Source of the DNA: Aliivibrio salmonicida LFI1238
Lineage (GTDB): Bacteria > Pseudomonadota > Gammaproteobacteria > Enterobacterales > Vibrionaceae
NCBI RefSeq assembly: GCF_000196495.1
Contig: NC_011312.1
Coordinates: 2,170,001 to 2,234,000 of the forward strand
Direction: 5' to 3'
DNA length: 64,000 nucleotides
Shown piece by piece: positions 1 through 8,697 of this stretch. Made by a program: the position numbers and the translations under genes. Below the pieces are notes generated by a model. The model was given only the letters and a program-made list of their open reading frames with translations, did no database searches and was not told the DNA's origin. Positions within the stretch are counted from its first letter, which is position 1. Each line of letters begins with the position of its first letter.

Positions 1-516
1 AAAAAACACGATTTAATGCCGATTGCGTCTTATGAATATATGGCCCCATTTCTTGCGGTGCGAGGTAATGTAACGCTTGATAATAAAGTCTATTCATTTG
101 TTGGAAAAGGCATACTTGAGCATGAATGGGGAAGTGGTTTATTGGATGAAAACCAACAAGGTTGGGATTGGTTTATTATTAATTTAAATAAAGACAGTAA
201 GTTACTGGTTATTCAATACCGTCATCAAGGCCAAGAACCTTACCGTTATGGTTCGTTATTATACAAAAATGGTAGCCATGTTCCTTTAACGTCTAATGAG
301 ATTAGCTTCCAAACGTTACCTGCAAGACAATTGAAGGATGGACGTAAGTTACCTTTACAATGGATAATTAATATTCCTAAATACGATATAAATTTAACGA
401 CTCAAGTAGTCAGGGATGAACAATGGTTAAATACGTTAATACCTTATTGGCAAGGACCGATTACGACATCCGGTTCTCACGAAGTGACCGGATTTATGCA
501 ATTAACCGGTTATTAA
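1..516 (+). CDS. AttH/CrtC-type lipocalin-like protein, 3' part
   Basis: The frame is open from the first base of the window and stops at 516, so only about the last 171 residues are present. The visible part contains the GxxxxEHEWG and GWDWFxxNL motifs typical of the AttH/carotenoid hydratase-like (lipocalin_9/CrtC) family. Members are often encoded next to AttEFG-type ABC transporters, so the upstream genes, outside the window, may be such a transporter. Substrate and function cannot be told from this fragment. The first in-frame ATG at 16 is probably internal because full-length members are about twice as long. Confidence 0.7.
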   Translation, partial: KKHDLMPIASYEYMAPFLAVRGNVTLDNKVYSFVGKGILEHEWGSGLLDENQQGWDWFIINLNKDSKLLVIQYRHQGQEPYRYGSLLYKNGSHVPLTSNEISFQTLPARQLKDGRKLPLQWIINIPKYDINLTTQVVRDEQWLNTLIPYWQGPITTSGSHEVTGFMQLTGY

Positions 517-672
517 TTGAATAAATAATACGGCTAATACTTTGTATAAGCGTGAATACTTCGGTTTTTCCGATGTTTATGCTCTGAACAAGCGATTATT
601 ATTGATATTAAGCAACGGGTAGACTTTCACTATTCGTTTTTCAATAAACTATAATTATAAAAAGGGCATCTC

Positions 673-1821
673 ATGAGTGATGTTATTAAGAATTTTTTCA
701 AATTAGAATCTGCAGGTGGGATTCTTTTAGTGATTGCAGCTGCAATTGCGATGATTATTGCAAACTCTTCTTTTGCGCCAATGTACGATACATTTTTACA
801 TACTTATCTTGGTGGCATGTCGGTGTCACATTGGATCAATGATGGTCTAATGGCTGTTTTCTTCTTATTGATAGGTCTTGAAGTTAAAAGAGAACTTCTT
901 GAAGGCGCTCTTAAATCAAAAGAAACGGCTATCTTCCCTGCAATTGCTGCTGTTGGTGGCATGCTTGCTCCTGCATTGGTTTATGTTGCGTTTAATATGG
1001 GTGATCCAGAAGCGTTATCTGGTTGGGCTATTCCTGCTGCCACTGATATTGCTTTTGCTTTAGGTATCATGGCATTACTTGGTAACCGAGTACCTGTAAG
1101 CTTAAAAGTCTTTTTACTGGCACTTGCAATCATCGATGACCTCGGTGTTGTTGTAATTATTGCTTTCTTCTATACCAGTGATTTATCAGTATTAGCACTT
1201 GTGATTGGCTTTGTAATGACGGGGATTTTATTCCTACTAAATTCAAAGCATGTATCTAAAATACGTTGGTATTTATTAGTTGGCTTTATTCTGTGGGTTA
1301 GTGTTTTACAATCTGGAGTTCATGCGACGTTAGCGGGTGTGGTATTAGGCTTTGCTATTCCTTTAAAAGGTAAAAAAGGCGAGCGTTCACCTCTAAAACA
1401 CATGGAACATGCACTTCATCCATATGTTGCTTTTGGTATTTTACCGTTGTTTGCATTCGCGAACGCAGGTATTTCATTAGATGGTGTGTCATTAGATAGC
1501 TTGACGACAACACTGCCACTGGGTGTCGCGTTAGGTCTGTTCTTAGGTAAGCCATTAGGTATCTTTAGCTTTAGTTATGTTGCTGTGAAATCAGGTATTG
1601 CTAAGTTGCCTGCTGGAGTTAACATGAAGCACATATTCGCGGTTTCAGTTCTTTGTGGTATCGGTTTTACAATGTCGATCTTTATCTCATCACTGGCATT
1701 TGGTGGTGCGAACCCTGAATTTGATAAATTAGCTCGATTAGGCATCTTAATGGGATCAACCCTAGCGGCAGTTGTTGGTTATATTTTACTGCACATTAGC
1801 CTACCTAAAAAAGCAGCATAA
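673..1821 (+). CDS. nhaA: Na+/H+ antiporter NhaA
   Basis: The 382-residue polytopic protein has the length and sequence of NhaA, which exports Na+ or Li+ in exchange for protons across the inner membrane and supports pH and salt homeostasis. The ion-binding aspartate pair lies at residues 155-156 (AIIDDLGVVV) and a further conserved Asp at about 125 (ATDIAFALG). An AAAGGG-like ribosome site precedes the ATG by a few bases. It is monocistronic; an IS element sits just behind the stop codon but leaves the frame intact. Confidence 0.95.
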   Translation: MSDVIKNFFKLESAGGILLVIAAAIAMIIANSSFAPMYDTFLHTYLGGMSVSHWINDGLMAVFFLLIGLEVKRELLEGALKSKETAIFPAIAAVGGMLAPALVYVAFNMGDPEALSGWAIPAATDIAFALGIMALLGNRVPVSLKVFLLALAIIDDLGVVVIIAFFYTSDLSVLALVIGFVMTGILFLLNSKHVSKIRWYLLVGFILWVSVLQSGVHATLAGVVLGFAIPLKGKKGERSPLKHMEHALHPYVAFGILPLFAFANAGISLDGVSLDSLTTTLPLGVALGLFLGKPLGIFSFSYVAVKSGIAKLPAGVNMKHIFAVSVLCGIGFTMSIFISSLAFGGANPEFDKLARLGILMGSTLAAVVGYILLHISLPKKAA

Positions 1822-1878
1822 GAAATTTAGTTTAAATGAATGCATAAAATACCTCGCTTAGGCGGTAATGCCGTTCAC

Positions 1879-3213
1879 TTAAGGGTGAATGGCATTCTTG
1901 TTTCTGGCATATCGTTGAGGTCTTGGTTTTACCATTCGAGGGAATGTTCTTTCCCTTCGCCTATCAAGTATTAAGCTTTCAGCCATCTGGTGGAAGCCTT
2001 TTAATTGTCGAGGGATCGCTCCTGGCGTTGAGTATGGTAAACCAACTAATAATGCAGATACATGAGCAAGTGTCCCATTAAAACTCAATTGATAAGGGAG
2101 ATAATTTCCTTTTAAATTAAAGCAAAGCTCTACCATTTGGTAGCGAATTAAATTATAAGTCAACAAGATACCCCATAGTTCTTGTTTCACTAATTCAGGC
2201 AGACGGCTTCGTAGTGTTAAGCGATTTCCTAACATGTATTGTTTCTGCTCTCGGTAACCCAATTCTATTTCCCAACGATGCTCATAAAGACCGACTATAT
2301 CTTTCAATGGGTAACGTAATGGGTCAATCATTGACGTCAGAACTTGATAATCTTTTCCTTTAATTTTTCGAGTCACGAGACGAGCAGTCATCGTTTCAGG
2401 TAAATTAGAAAACAGTTTTCTTGCTCTTGGGTTACTCCGAAGAATAACAAGTTTGTCATTACGACCTAGCGATCGAATTATTTCATATTGAGTATTTTTT
2501 TTAAGGGGAATAAGCCAGTGACGCTCTGAGCCTGTCATCTGCCATTTATGTAGTAATCCTAATGAATAGAACCCCTTATCGAACATAGTTACGCTATGGT
2601 CAGGTGTACTATCTATTAACTTCTCTGCCAATATCATTTCATTTGTATTGTAATTATCGAAAGCGCTCGCTGTAATAAGATGACTGCTTAGCTCCATTTG
2701 GCAAACCATTCTTACCTGTGGATATTGAGTTCCTTTTTGGCGAGAAAAAGCCTCTTCATTTTTCTGGTTATCAGGTGCTCTCCATACAACACCATCAACG
2801 CCTAAGAGAGTTAGTCCATTCCATTTAGGAAGATTAGCACTCTTAAGCCAGGAACTTGTCATTCGCTCAAAGACTGCTTTCATTGCTGCTTCACCTAGAT
2901 TTTTTCGGCGCTGAGTAAGGGCACTAGGAGCGACAAAAGCTTTACCTGTACGGTCTACAATATCAAGCTGATTAACTAAATCCTTCATGGATTTATTGTT
3001 ATAGATAGCCATACCAACAAGTAACCATACCATTGATTCAAGAGTAAGCTTTCGCTTCCTCATCGTCACCGTATCAGTGAGAGAATAAGCCTCATCAATC
3101 AGATGGATTGGAAGTAAATCAGCGAGAGTCTCTACGTTGCTAGGTTTCCAGTCATTGATTATGTTTAGAGCTTGAGAAACATCCATAAAAAAATCCAAGT
3201 GCATAAAATACAC
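1879..3213 (-). CDS. IS4-family transposase
   Basis: Full-length DDE transposase (up to 444 residues). It has an N-terminal domain typical of IS4 transposases (TLADLLPIHLIDEAYSLT), a first Asp near LLGVDGVVWR, a second near TMFDKGFYS, and the YREK-like signature ELGYREQKQYML near residue 330. It catalyses cut-and-paste movement of its element. Alternative starts lie at 3213, 3204 and 3186; the last follows a terminator-like hairpin. No disruption is visible, so the enzyme may be active. Confidence 0.85.
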   Translation of the reverse strand: MYFMHLDFFMDVSQALNIINDWKPSNVETLADLLPIHLIDEAYSLTDTVTMRKRKLTLESMVWLLVGMAIYNNKSMKDLVNQLDIVDRTGKAFVAPSALTQRRKNLGEAAMKAVFERMTSSWLKSANLPKWNGLTLLGVDGVVWRAPDNQKNEEAFSRQKGTQYPQVRMVCQMELSSHLITASAFDNYNTNEMILAEKLIDSTPDHSVTMFDKGFYSLGLLHKWQMTGSERHWLIPLKKNTQYEIIRSLGRNDKLVILRSNPRARKLFSNLPETMTARLVTRKIKGKDYQVLTSMIDPLRYPLKDIVGLYEHRWEIELGYREQKQYMLGNRLTLRSRLPELVKQELWGILLTYNLIRYQMVELCFNLKGNYLPYQLSFNGTLAHVSALLVGLPYSTPGAIPRQLKGFHQMAESLILDRRRERTFPRMVKPRPQRYARNKNAIHP

Positions 3214-3220
3214 TTGGATT
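3185..3220 (-). terminator. Terminator-like hairpin over the transposase start
   Basis: Arms AATCCAAGTG (3192-3201) and CACTTGGATT (3211-3220) form a 10-bp stem. On the minus strand it is followed directly by seven T residues (3193-3187) and then the ATG at 3186. A transcript entering from outside would fold and stop here. Similar protective hairpins are known in IS10/IS50-like elements; the function here is inferred. Confidence 0.5.
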
Positions 3221-3605
3221 TTGACATCTAAAAAGGATCGGTCAACCGATCATATTTACCTTAAATGATCGGCATTATCGCTTAGGCGGGGTATTTTTTT
3301 AAATGAAAATTCGCTTTTCCTAAATAACAGGCAAAAAAAAGCCCAAACAAATAGATTGGGCAAAGGGAATATAAGGAATTATGAAAAAGCTATGTAGCTG
3401 ATGATATTAAATCTGGCGGCCTGCTAAATTTCTTAACGTATCATCAACGGGTATATATTCAGACTGGGCATTAACCTGTTAGTTCAATTTAATTTAAATA
3501 TAATTTTTTTATCGATATTTTTTAGCATATAAAGAAAAACCCGCTACCTACATGCTAAAGAATTAGCGAGATAACGGGTTACTTGAATATATCAAGAAAA
3601 AGCAG

Positions 3606-3680
3606 TGGAATTATGAACATAACATCAGACTTCACTTTTTTTAGATAGTTCATAAAAAGTGAAGATAATTCCATTTTTTT
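3606..3680 (+). terminator. Long hairpin with T-run upstream of fabV
   Basis: Outer arms TGGAATTA/TAATTCCA (3606-3613, 3666-3673) and inner arms CTTCACTTTTT/AAAAAGTGAAG (3630-3640, 3654-3664) make an interrupted stem, followed by a T-run to 3680. It could end transcription coming from the IS side or act as an element in a leader. No gene with this terminator is evident now. Confidence 0.4.
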
Positions 3681-3719
3681 ACTTTAAAAGTAATCTCACA
3701 CATCCAACCACTCACTATT

Positions 3720-3735
3720 TTGACAAAAATTGTCA
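3720..3735 (+). promoter_or_regulatory. Inverted repeat over the likely fabV -35
   Basis: TGACAA-AAA-TTGTCA (3721-3735) is a perfect dyad that overlaps a consensus-like -35 TTGACA at 3720-3725. The position suggests an operator for a regulator of fabV, but the regulator is not identified and the -10 is weak. Confidence 0.4.
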
Positions 3736-3802
3736 TAAATGGGATGCGAACTGGATAAGAACCTTTTATCCTAGAAGGTAATTATTAAAAGGAAAGTTGA
3801 AC

Positions 3803-5005
3803 ATGATCATCAAACCTAGAATTCGTGGATTCATTTGTACAACCACTCACCCTGTTGGTTGTGAGCACAACGTGAAAGAACAAATTGCCCTGACTAAAGC
3901 ACAAGGCCCAATTGCTAATGCACCAAAACGTGTATTGGTTGTTGGTTCTTCAAGTGGCTATGGTCTTTCTTCTCGCATCACTGCAGCATTTGGTGGCGGT
4001 GCGTCAACTATCGGTGTTTTCTTTGAAAAAGCAGCGACAGAGAAAAAAACAGGCACTGCAGGCTGGTATAACTCAGCTGCGTTCGATAAGTTTGCAAAAG
4101 AAGAAGGCCTTTATTCTAAAAGTCTGAATGGTGATGCTTTCTCTGATGAAGCAAAACAAAAAACCATCGATCTAATCAAAGAAGACTTAGGTCAGATTGA
4201 TATGGTGGTTTACTCTCTTGCATCACCTGTACGTAAAATGCCAGAAACAGGTGAGGTGATTCGTTCTTCACTCAAGCCAATTGGTAATACGTATACAGCA
4301 ACAGCGGTTGATACAAATAAAGATGCAATTATTGAAGCGTCTGTAGAACCAGCAACAGAGCAAGAGATCCAAGACACTATTACCGTCATGGGCGGTGAAG
4401 ATTGGGAATTATGGATGAGCGCATTATCTGATGCGGGCGTTCTGGCTGATGGTTGTAAGACCGTTGCTTACAGCTACATCGGTACTGAGCTAACATGGCC
4501 TATCTATTGGGATGGCGCGTTAGGTAAAGCTAAGATGGATTTAGATCGTGCAGCGACAACGCTAAACGAGAAACTATCTGCAACTGGCGGTACTGCAAAC
4601 GTAGCAGTCCTTAAGTCGGTAGTAACTCAAGCAAGTTCTGCGATTCCTGTTATGCCTCTTTATATCGCTATGGTATTTAAGAAGATGCGTGAAGAGGGTG
4701 TTCATGAAGGATGCCAAGAGCAAATCCTACGTATGTTCAGCCAACGTTTATACAGAGAAGATGGTTCAGCACCTGAAGTGGATGATCAAAACCGTCTGCG
4801 TTTAGATGACTGGGAACTTCGTGAAGATATCCAGAAGCATTGCCGTGAGTTATGGCCTCAAGTGACAACTGAGAACCTAAAGGACTTAACCGATTATGTT
4901 GAGTACAAAGAAGAGTTCTTAAAACTGTTTGGTTTTGGCGTTGATGGTGTTGATTACGACGTTGACGTAAACCCTCTTGTTGAGTTTGATGTAGCTGATA
5001 TCTAA
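3803..5005 (+). CDS. fabV: Enoyl-ACP reductase FabV
   Basis: FabV reduces trans-2-enoyl-ACP with NADH in the last step of fatty-acid elongation and is naturally triclosan-tolerant. The 400-residue protein starts IIKPRIRGF and contains the FabV active-site Y-x8-K motif (Tyr235 to Lys244 in WPIYWDGALGKAK) and the Rossmann segment VLVVGSSSGYGLSSR near residues 45-60. The ATG at 3803 is chosen over the in-frame TTG at 3797 because the family begins MIIKP and AAGGA lies nine bases before it. It stands alone between a likely promoter and a strong terminator. Confidence 0.95.
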   Translation: MIIKPRIRGFICTTTHPVGCEHNVKEQIALTKAQGPIANAPKRVLVVGSSSGYGLSSRITAAFGGGASTIGVFFEKAATEKKTGTAGWYNSAAFDKFAKEEGLYSKSLNGDAFSDEAKQKTIDLIKEDLGQIDMVVYSLASPVRKMPETGEVIRSSLKPIGNTYTATAVDTNKDAIIEASVEPATEQEIQDTITVMGGEDWELWMSALSDAGVLADGCKTVAYSYIGTELTWPIYWDGALGKAKMDLDRAATTLNEKLSATGGTANVAVLKSVVTQASSAIPVMPLYIAMVFKKMREEGVHEGCQEQILRMFSQRLYREDGSAPEVDDQNRLRLDDWELREDIQKHCRELWPQVTTENLKDLTDYVEYKEEFLKLFGFGVDGVDYDVDVNPLVEFDVADI

Positions 5006-5070
5006 TACTAACGCCAATAAGCATTTTATCATTCTTGCTTGTTACCATTAGTAAATAGAAGACAAAATAA

Positions 5071-5105
5071 AACCCCAGAGTGAATTATCATTCTGGGGTT
5101 TTTTA
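5071..5105. terminator. Bidirectional terminator, fabV/ybjL
   Basis: AACCCCAGA and TCTGGGGTT form a GC-rich stem with A-run before and T-run after. It can end both fabV and the convergent transporter gene. Confidence 0.85.
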
Positions 5106-5148
5106 TTACTTCTCATTTAAAGCAGAAGCAAATGAAAGATAAGCTAAT

Positions 5149-6831
5149 TTAGGCTAACAAAATCATAATAGTACCAGCAACGGTCATTAAGATATTGGCA
5201 ATAGCATAAGTACCAGCATAACCAAGTGCAGGAATCGTACTGCGGGCATGTTCATTCACTACATCCATCGCAGGACCACAAGTTCGAGCGCCAATAATCG
5301 CTCCGATTAATAGTGCACGGTTCATTTTTAAAATATAAGCACCAACAAGATAAGCAAGGATCACCGGAATCACACTTACAATAAGTGCAGCGGCTAATAC
5401 TTTAAGACCATCTTCCGAGAAATATTCAATAATGTTGCCACCGGCACTCAGTCCAATTCCTACCATAAAGACTAAAAGCCCTAGGTTTTTGGTCATATTA
5501 AGTGCGCCTTGAGGCACGTAACCAAAGGTTGGGTGGTTGGCTCTTAAAAAGCCTAAGGTGATGCCTGAGATCAATAAGCCGACTGCGTTGCCTAGTCCAA
5601 AGGTTACTTGGCCAAAGCTCATCGTGATCATGCCAAACATAATGCCAAGAATAAAGAAGCTACAGAAAGCTAATAAATCGGATACCTGACTGTGGATTGA
5701 GATGAAACCAATTTTATCCGCAATATGGTGAACCTTGCTTTTCTCGCCACTGACTTGAAGGATGTCTCCTTTCGCTAAAACAATATCGTGTTCAATTGGC
5801 ATTTCAATTTGAGCTCGTACTACACGGTTCAAGAAGCAGCCATATTCAGATAAGTTTAATTCGGATAAACGTTTGCCTGCGATGTTGTCATTTTTTACAA
5901 CAATCTCTTCCTCGGCAATACGTAAATCAAGCAAGTTACGGTCAAATACTTCTTTACCGTTTCTAAAGCTTGAATCAAGACGAGCATGGCTATCAGGGTA
6001 ACCCACAAGCGCAATTTCATCTCCTTGTTGTAGGATATAATCACCATCTGGATTCGCCAGAATACCGTTACGACGAATACGCTCGATATGACAACCAGTT
6101 TGACGGTGGATGCCAAGTTCACGTAAGTTTTTTCCATCAGTCCAGTCAATAAGCTCTTGGCCTACACGATATGCTCGAATGATTGGTAAATAGACTTTTC
6201 TTTGTCCTGCGCTACCGATCCCACGTTCTTGAGCTATTTGCATCGCACTGTCTTGTAGGTTTTGCTTCTGCAATTGTGGTAGTAATCGAGCCAATAAAAT
6301 TAAGCTGGTTAAGCCAATCAAATACGAGAAGGCATAACCGACACTGAGATTATCCATTACTTTACTGAAATCAACACCTTCAGGGAGTACGGCTAAACCA
6401 GAATTTAAGGCATCTTTTGCACCAACCAATACCGGCGTTGCTGTTAATGCTCCAGCCATCATTCCTGTCGATAGGCCATAATCGAGATTAAAGTAATAAC
6501 CAGTCAAGAAACTAAGGGAAATTGCTGAAATTAACACGACTAATACAAGTAATAAGTAGTGCTTACCATCACGAAGGAAAATACCGAAGAAGTTTGGACC
6601 AGCCTCAATACCAACACAAAAAATAAATAGCATAAAGCCAATATTGAGTGAATCTGCGGTGAAGGTATATCCGAGACTACCCATAAAGAGGGCAGTGATA
6701 AGAACACCGATAGAACTGCCTAATTGGAAGCTACCGATTTTAACTTTAGCTATAAATAAGCCTAGAGCGAGAACAACGAATAAAAGTAAGATATCGTTTT
6801 GCGATAACAAGGTCGCAACATCAATGTTCAC
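5149..6831 (-). CDS. ybjL: YbjL-family AspT/YidE-type transporter
   Basis: The 560-residue protein has two five- or six-helix AspT/YidE membrane halves flanking two cytoplasmic TrkA-C (RCK_C) domains at about 205-285 and 290-370. Sequence blocks such as GFMLFIFCVGIEAGPNFF, RQTGCHIERIRRNGILANPD and PALGYAGTYAIAN match E. coli YbjL closely. The family belongs to the aspartate:alanine exchanger superfamily, but YbjL's substrate is unknown. The start codon is GTG. It stands alone, convergent with fabV. Confidence 0.9.
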   Translation of the reverse strand: MNIDVATLLSQNDILLLFVVLALGLFIAKVKIGSFQLGSSIGVLITALFMGSLGYTFTADSLNIGFMLFIFCVGIEAGPNFFGIFLRDGKHYLLLVLVVLISAISLSFLTGYYFNLDYGLSTGMMAGALTATPVLVGAKDALNSGLAVLPEGVDFSKVMDNLSVGYAFSYLIGLTSLILLARLLPQLQKQNLQDSAMQIAQERGIGSAGQRKVYLPIIRAYRVGQELIDWTDGKNLRELGIHRQTGCHIERIRRNGILANPDGDYILQQGDEIALVGYPDSHARLDSSFRNGKEVFDRNLLDLRIAEEEIVVKNDNIAGKRLSELNLSEYGCFLNRVVRAQIEMPIEHDIVLAKGDILQVSGEKSKVHHIADKIGFISIHSQVSDLLAFCSFFILGIMFGMITMSFGQVTFGLGNAVGLLISGITLGFLRANHPTFGYVPQGALNMTKNLGLLVFMVGIGLSAGGNIIEYFSEDGLKVLAAALIVSVIPVILAYLVGAYILKMNRALLIGAIIGARTCGPAMDVVNEHARSTIPALGYAGTYAIANILMTVAGTIMILLA

Positions 6832-6920
6832 TGTATTTTGCCTGAAATATGGAAGGGGAAAGTGTGATGCAAGTCTAACTTAAAAATGGCGAATGTATAA
6901 CCATATTTATAAATAAAATG

Positions 6921-6953
6921 AAAAAAAATCACTGCTAAAGAGCAGTGATTTTA
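6921..6953 (-). terminator. grxA terminator
   Basis: AATCACTGCT/AGCAGTGATT stem followed by eight T on the minus strand, 25 bases behind the grxA stop. Confidence 0.8.
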
Positions 6954-6976
6954 AATACATCGGCACAGGCTATAGA

Positions 6977-7240
6977 TTAATCAAAAAGACCTAAGTTTTC
7001 TTTAGCATACGCTTCAAATTCTGTGCAACCGCCAATGTGATCTTGGTCGATAAAAATTTGTGGAACAGTATCAACTGGCTTACCCACTGTTTTTTCTAGG
7101 TCTGCTTTTGAAATACCTTCTGCGTGAATATCAACGTAGCGATAGTTAAAGTCTTCGCGTTTTGCTTTTAGTGTTTCTGCATGTTCTTTAGCGCGAACAC
7201 AGAATGGACAACCAGGGCGACCAAAAATAACAACAAACAT
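6977..7240 (-). CDS. grxA: Glutaredoxin 1
   Basis: Small (87-residue) dithiol glutaredoxin that uses glutathione to reduce protein disulfides, for example in ribonucleotide reductase. The redox motif CPFC is at residues 11-14 (FGRPGCPFCVRAK), and the cis-Pro segment TVPQIFID and the GGCTEF glutathione-site motif follow. The ATG at 7240 is preceded by GGAGAAAG; a longer frame to 7285 lacks support. Length equals that of E. coli GrxA (85 aa). Confidence 0.93.
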   Translation of the reverse strand: MFVVIFGRPGCPFCVRAKEHAETLKAKREDFNYRYVDIHAEGISKADLEKTVGKPVDTVPQIFIDQDHIGGCTEFEAYAKENLGLFD

Positions 7241-7429
7241 AGCTTTCTCCAAATTAATAATAAGATGCGTAATACTTGCACTCAATATCTATACTATGCC
7301 TGTTGATATGAACAAAGTAAAGATGGTTTTACCTCTTTGGTTAATAGGTAAAACCTATTGAATTGTTTGGTTCGTTAAAGTAAGGTTTAAGCAGGGGGGA
7401 AGTAGTAGGATATTGATTTTATAGAAATA

Positions 7430-7458
7430 ATAAAGCCAATGTATCATTACATTAGCTT
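7430..7458 (-). terminator. hexR terminator (probable)
   Basis: AAAGC-CAATGTA/TACATT-AGCTTT stem behind hexR; the minus-strand 3' side is T-rich but not a pure T-run. Confidence 0.5.
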
Positions 7459-7491
7459 TGTTTTATTGAGATGAAGTAAATTCAAAAAGAC

Positions 7492-8346
7492 TTAATAGTG
7501 GTTTTCTTTTTCAAAGCGTGAGTCTTTAAGTGCTTCTTTAACGCGTTTTAAATTATCTCTAAATCCTGCACCGCGGCGGAGTGTAAAGCCAGTAGCTAGA
7601 ACATCAATGACCGTCATTTGCACTACACGGCTGGCCATTGGCATATAAACGTCAGTGTCTTCAGGAACGTCTAAACAAATCGCTAGAGAAGACATTTTTT
7701 CTAATGGCGATTCTTTCGCAGTAATGGCGATAACGGTTGCACCATTTGATCTTGCCAGCTCTGCGATTTCTACCAAGCTCTTTGTACGACCAGTATGAGA
7801 AATAAGAACAACGACATCATTTTCTGTACTATTAATACAGCTCATGCGTTGCATTACAATGTCATCAAAGCAAGTGATTGGAATGTTAAAACGGAAGAAT
7901 TTATTCATGGCATCATGAGCAACGGATGCTGAAGCGCCTAAGCCAAAGAATGAAATTTTCTTTGCTTGAGTTAACAAATCTACAGCACGGTTAATTTGCA
8001 TTGGATCAAGACTGTTTTTAGCAACATCAAGGCATGCCATTGTCGATTCAAAAATCTTATGAGTATACGCATCTGGTCCATCATGTTCTTCAACATTGCG
8101 ATTTACATAAGGTGTGCCGTTTGCCAGACTTTGAGCAAGGTGAAGTTTAAAATCAGGAAACCCTTTAGTATCAAGACGGCGACAAAAACGGTTAACCGTA
8201 GGCTCACTAACATCGGCCATTTTAGCTAAGGTTGCGATACTTGAATGAATTGCAGTTTGTGGTGATGCCATTATAACTTCAGCAACTTTACGTTCTGATT
8301 TACTAAAGTTATCTAGATTATTTTGTATTTTTTCAATGGTATTCAT
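7492..8346 (-). CDS. hexR: HexR, RpiR-family regulator of central carbon metabolism
   Basis: The 284-residue protein has an N-terminal RpiR helix-turn-helix (residues about 1-77, SIATLAKMADVSEPTVNRF) and a SIS sugar-phosphate-binding domain (about 120-250, including ISFFGLGASASVAHDAMNKFFRF). HexR controls Entner-Doudoroff and related genes such as zwf, edd and gap, and releases DNA on binding 2-keto-3-deoxy-6-phosphogluconate. No canonical HexR operator is visible upstream of this gene, and the usual neighbour zwf is not beside it. Confidence 0.9.
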   Translation of the reverse strand: MNTIEKIQNNLDNFSKSERKVAEVIMASPQTAIHSSIATLAKMADVSEPTVNRFCRRLDTKGFPDFKLHLAQSLANGTPYVNRNVEEHDGPDAYTHKIFESTMACLDVAKNSLDPMQINRAVDLLTQAKKISFFGLGASASVAHDAMNKFFRFNIPITCFDDIVMQRMSCINSTENDVVVLISHTGRTKSLVEIAELARSNGATVIAITAKESPLEKMSSLAICLDVPEDTDVYMPMASRVVQMTVIDVLATGFTLRRGAGFRDNLKRVKEALKDSRFEKENHY

Positions 8347-8697
8347 ATGTATTCTTCTACGTTCAGTGCGTAATAGGGTATAACCTTAACAAGAATAGAC
8401 TCAAGCGATATGCTCTGGTTAAGATTATAAAATATAAGTATTATTTTTATAGCCTAAGTATATACGTTTGTAGAGAGAGCCTCTAATTATTGGTCAGCTA
8501 GTTTGTTTTTTTATAACAATAGTTTGACAGATCTCTAAAAAAACTTTCATTTTGGGAAGTGATTTTGTTTAAAAGTGGAGAAAGGGCAGGAATTAAGTTT
8601 GATTATGTGGTTTATTTTCAGAGTTTAAGGAAATGAATTACAGGTTACATAAGTTGTTTTACAAAATTAAAACAACTTATATAACCCAATAATGTCT
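8347..8697. other. Non-coding gap between hexR and panP
   Basis: AT-rich, with no gene. It holds the hexR promoter region and, near panP, a hairpin with 12-bp arms ATAAGTTGTTTT/AAAACAACTTAT (8649-8680) that lacks a T-run on the panP side. Confidence 0.5.

Larger units (their letters stand above)
1841..3297 (-). mobile_element. IS4-family insertion sequence
   Basis: One transposase frame is bounded by imperfect inverted repeats: AAAATACCTCGCTTAGGCGG from 1846 and its counterpart AAAATACCCCGCCTAAGCG read inward from 3297. The ten bases TTTAAATGAA occur at 1831-1840 and again at 3298-3307, in line with the 9-12 bp target duplication of IS4 relatives. With those limits the left end carries five bases (TGCAT) not mirrored on the right, so the exact left tip is uncertain. 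It sits between nhaA and fabV and breaks neither. Confidence 0.85.
3298..3802. other. Non-coding gap between IS4 element and fabV
   Basis: No credible gene is present. The gap holds three stem-loops: GCCCAA/TTGGGC at 3341-3356 followed by a T-run on the minus strand; AACCCG/CGGGTT at 3538-3580, also T-rich on the minus strand; and a long hairpin at 3606-3680. A six-codon ATG frame after AAGGA at 3381 is too short to call. The fabV promoter region occupies the last 90 bases. A minus-strand small RNA ending at the first hairpin is conceivable but unproven. Confidence 0.5.
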
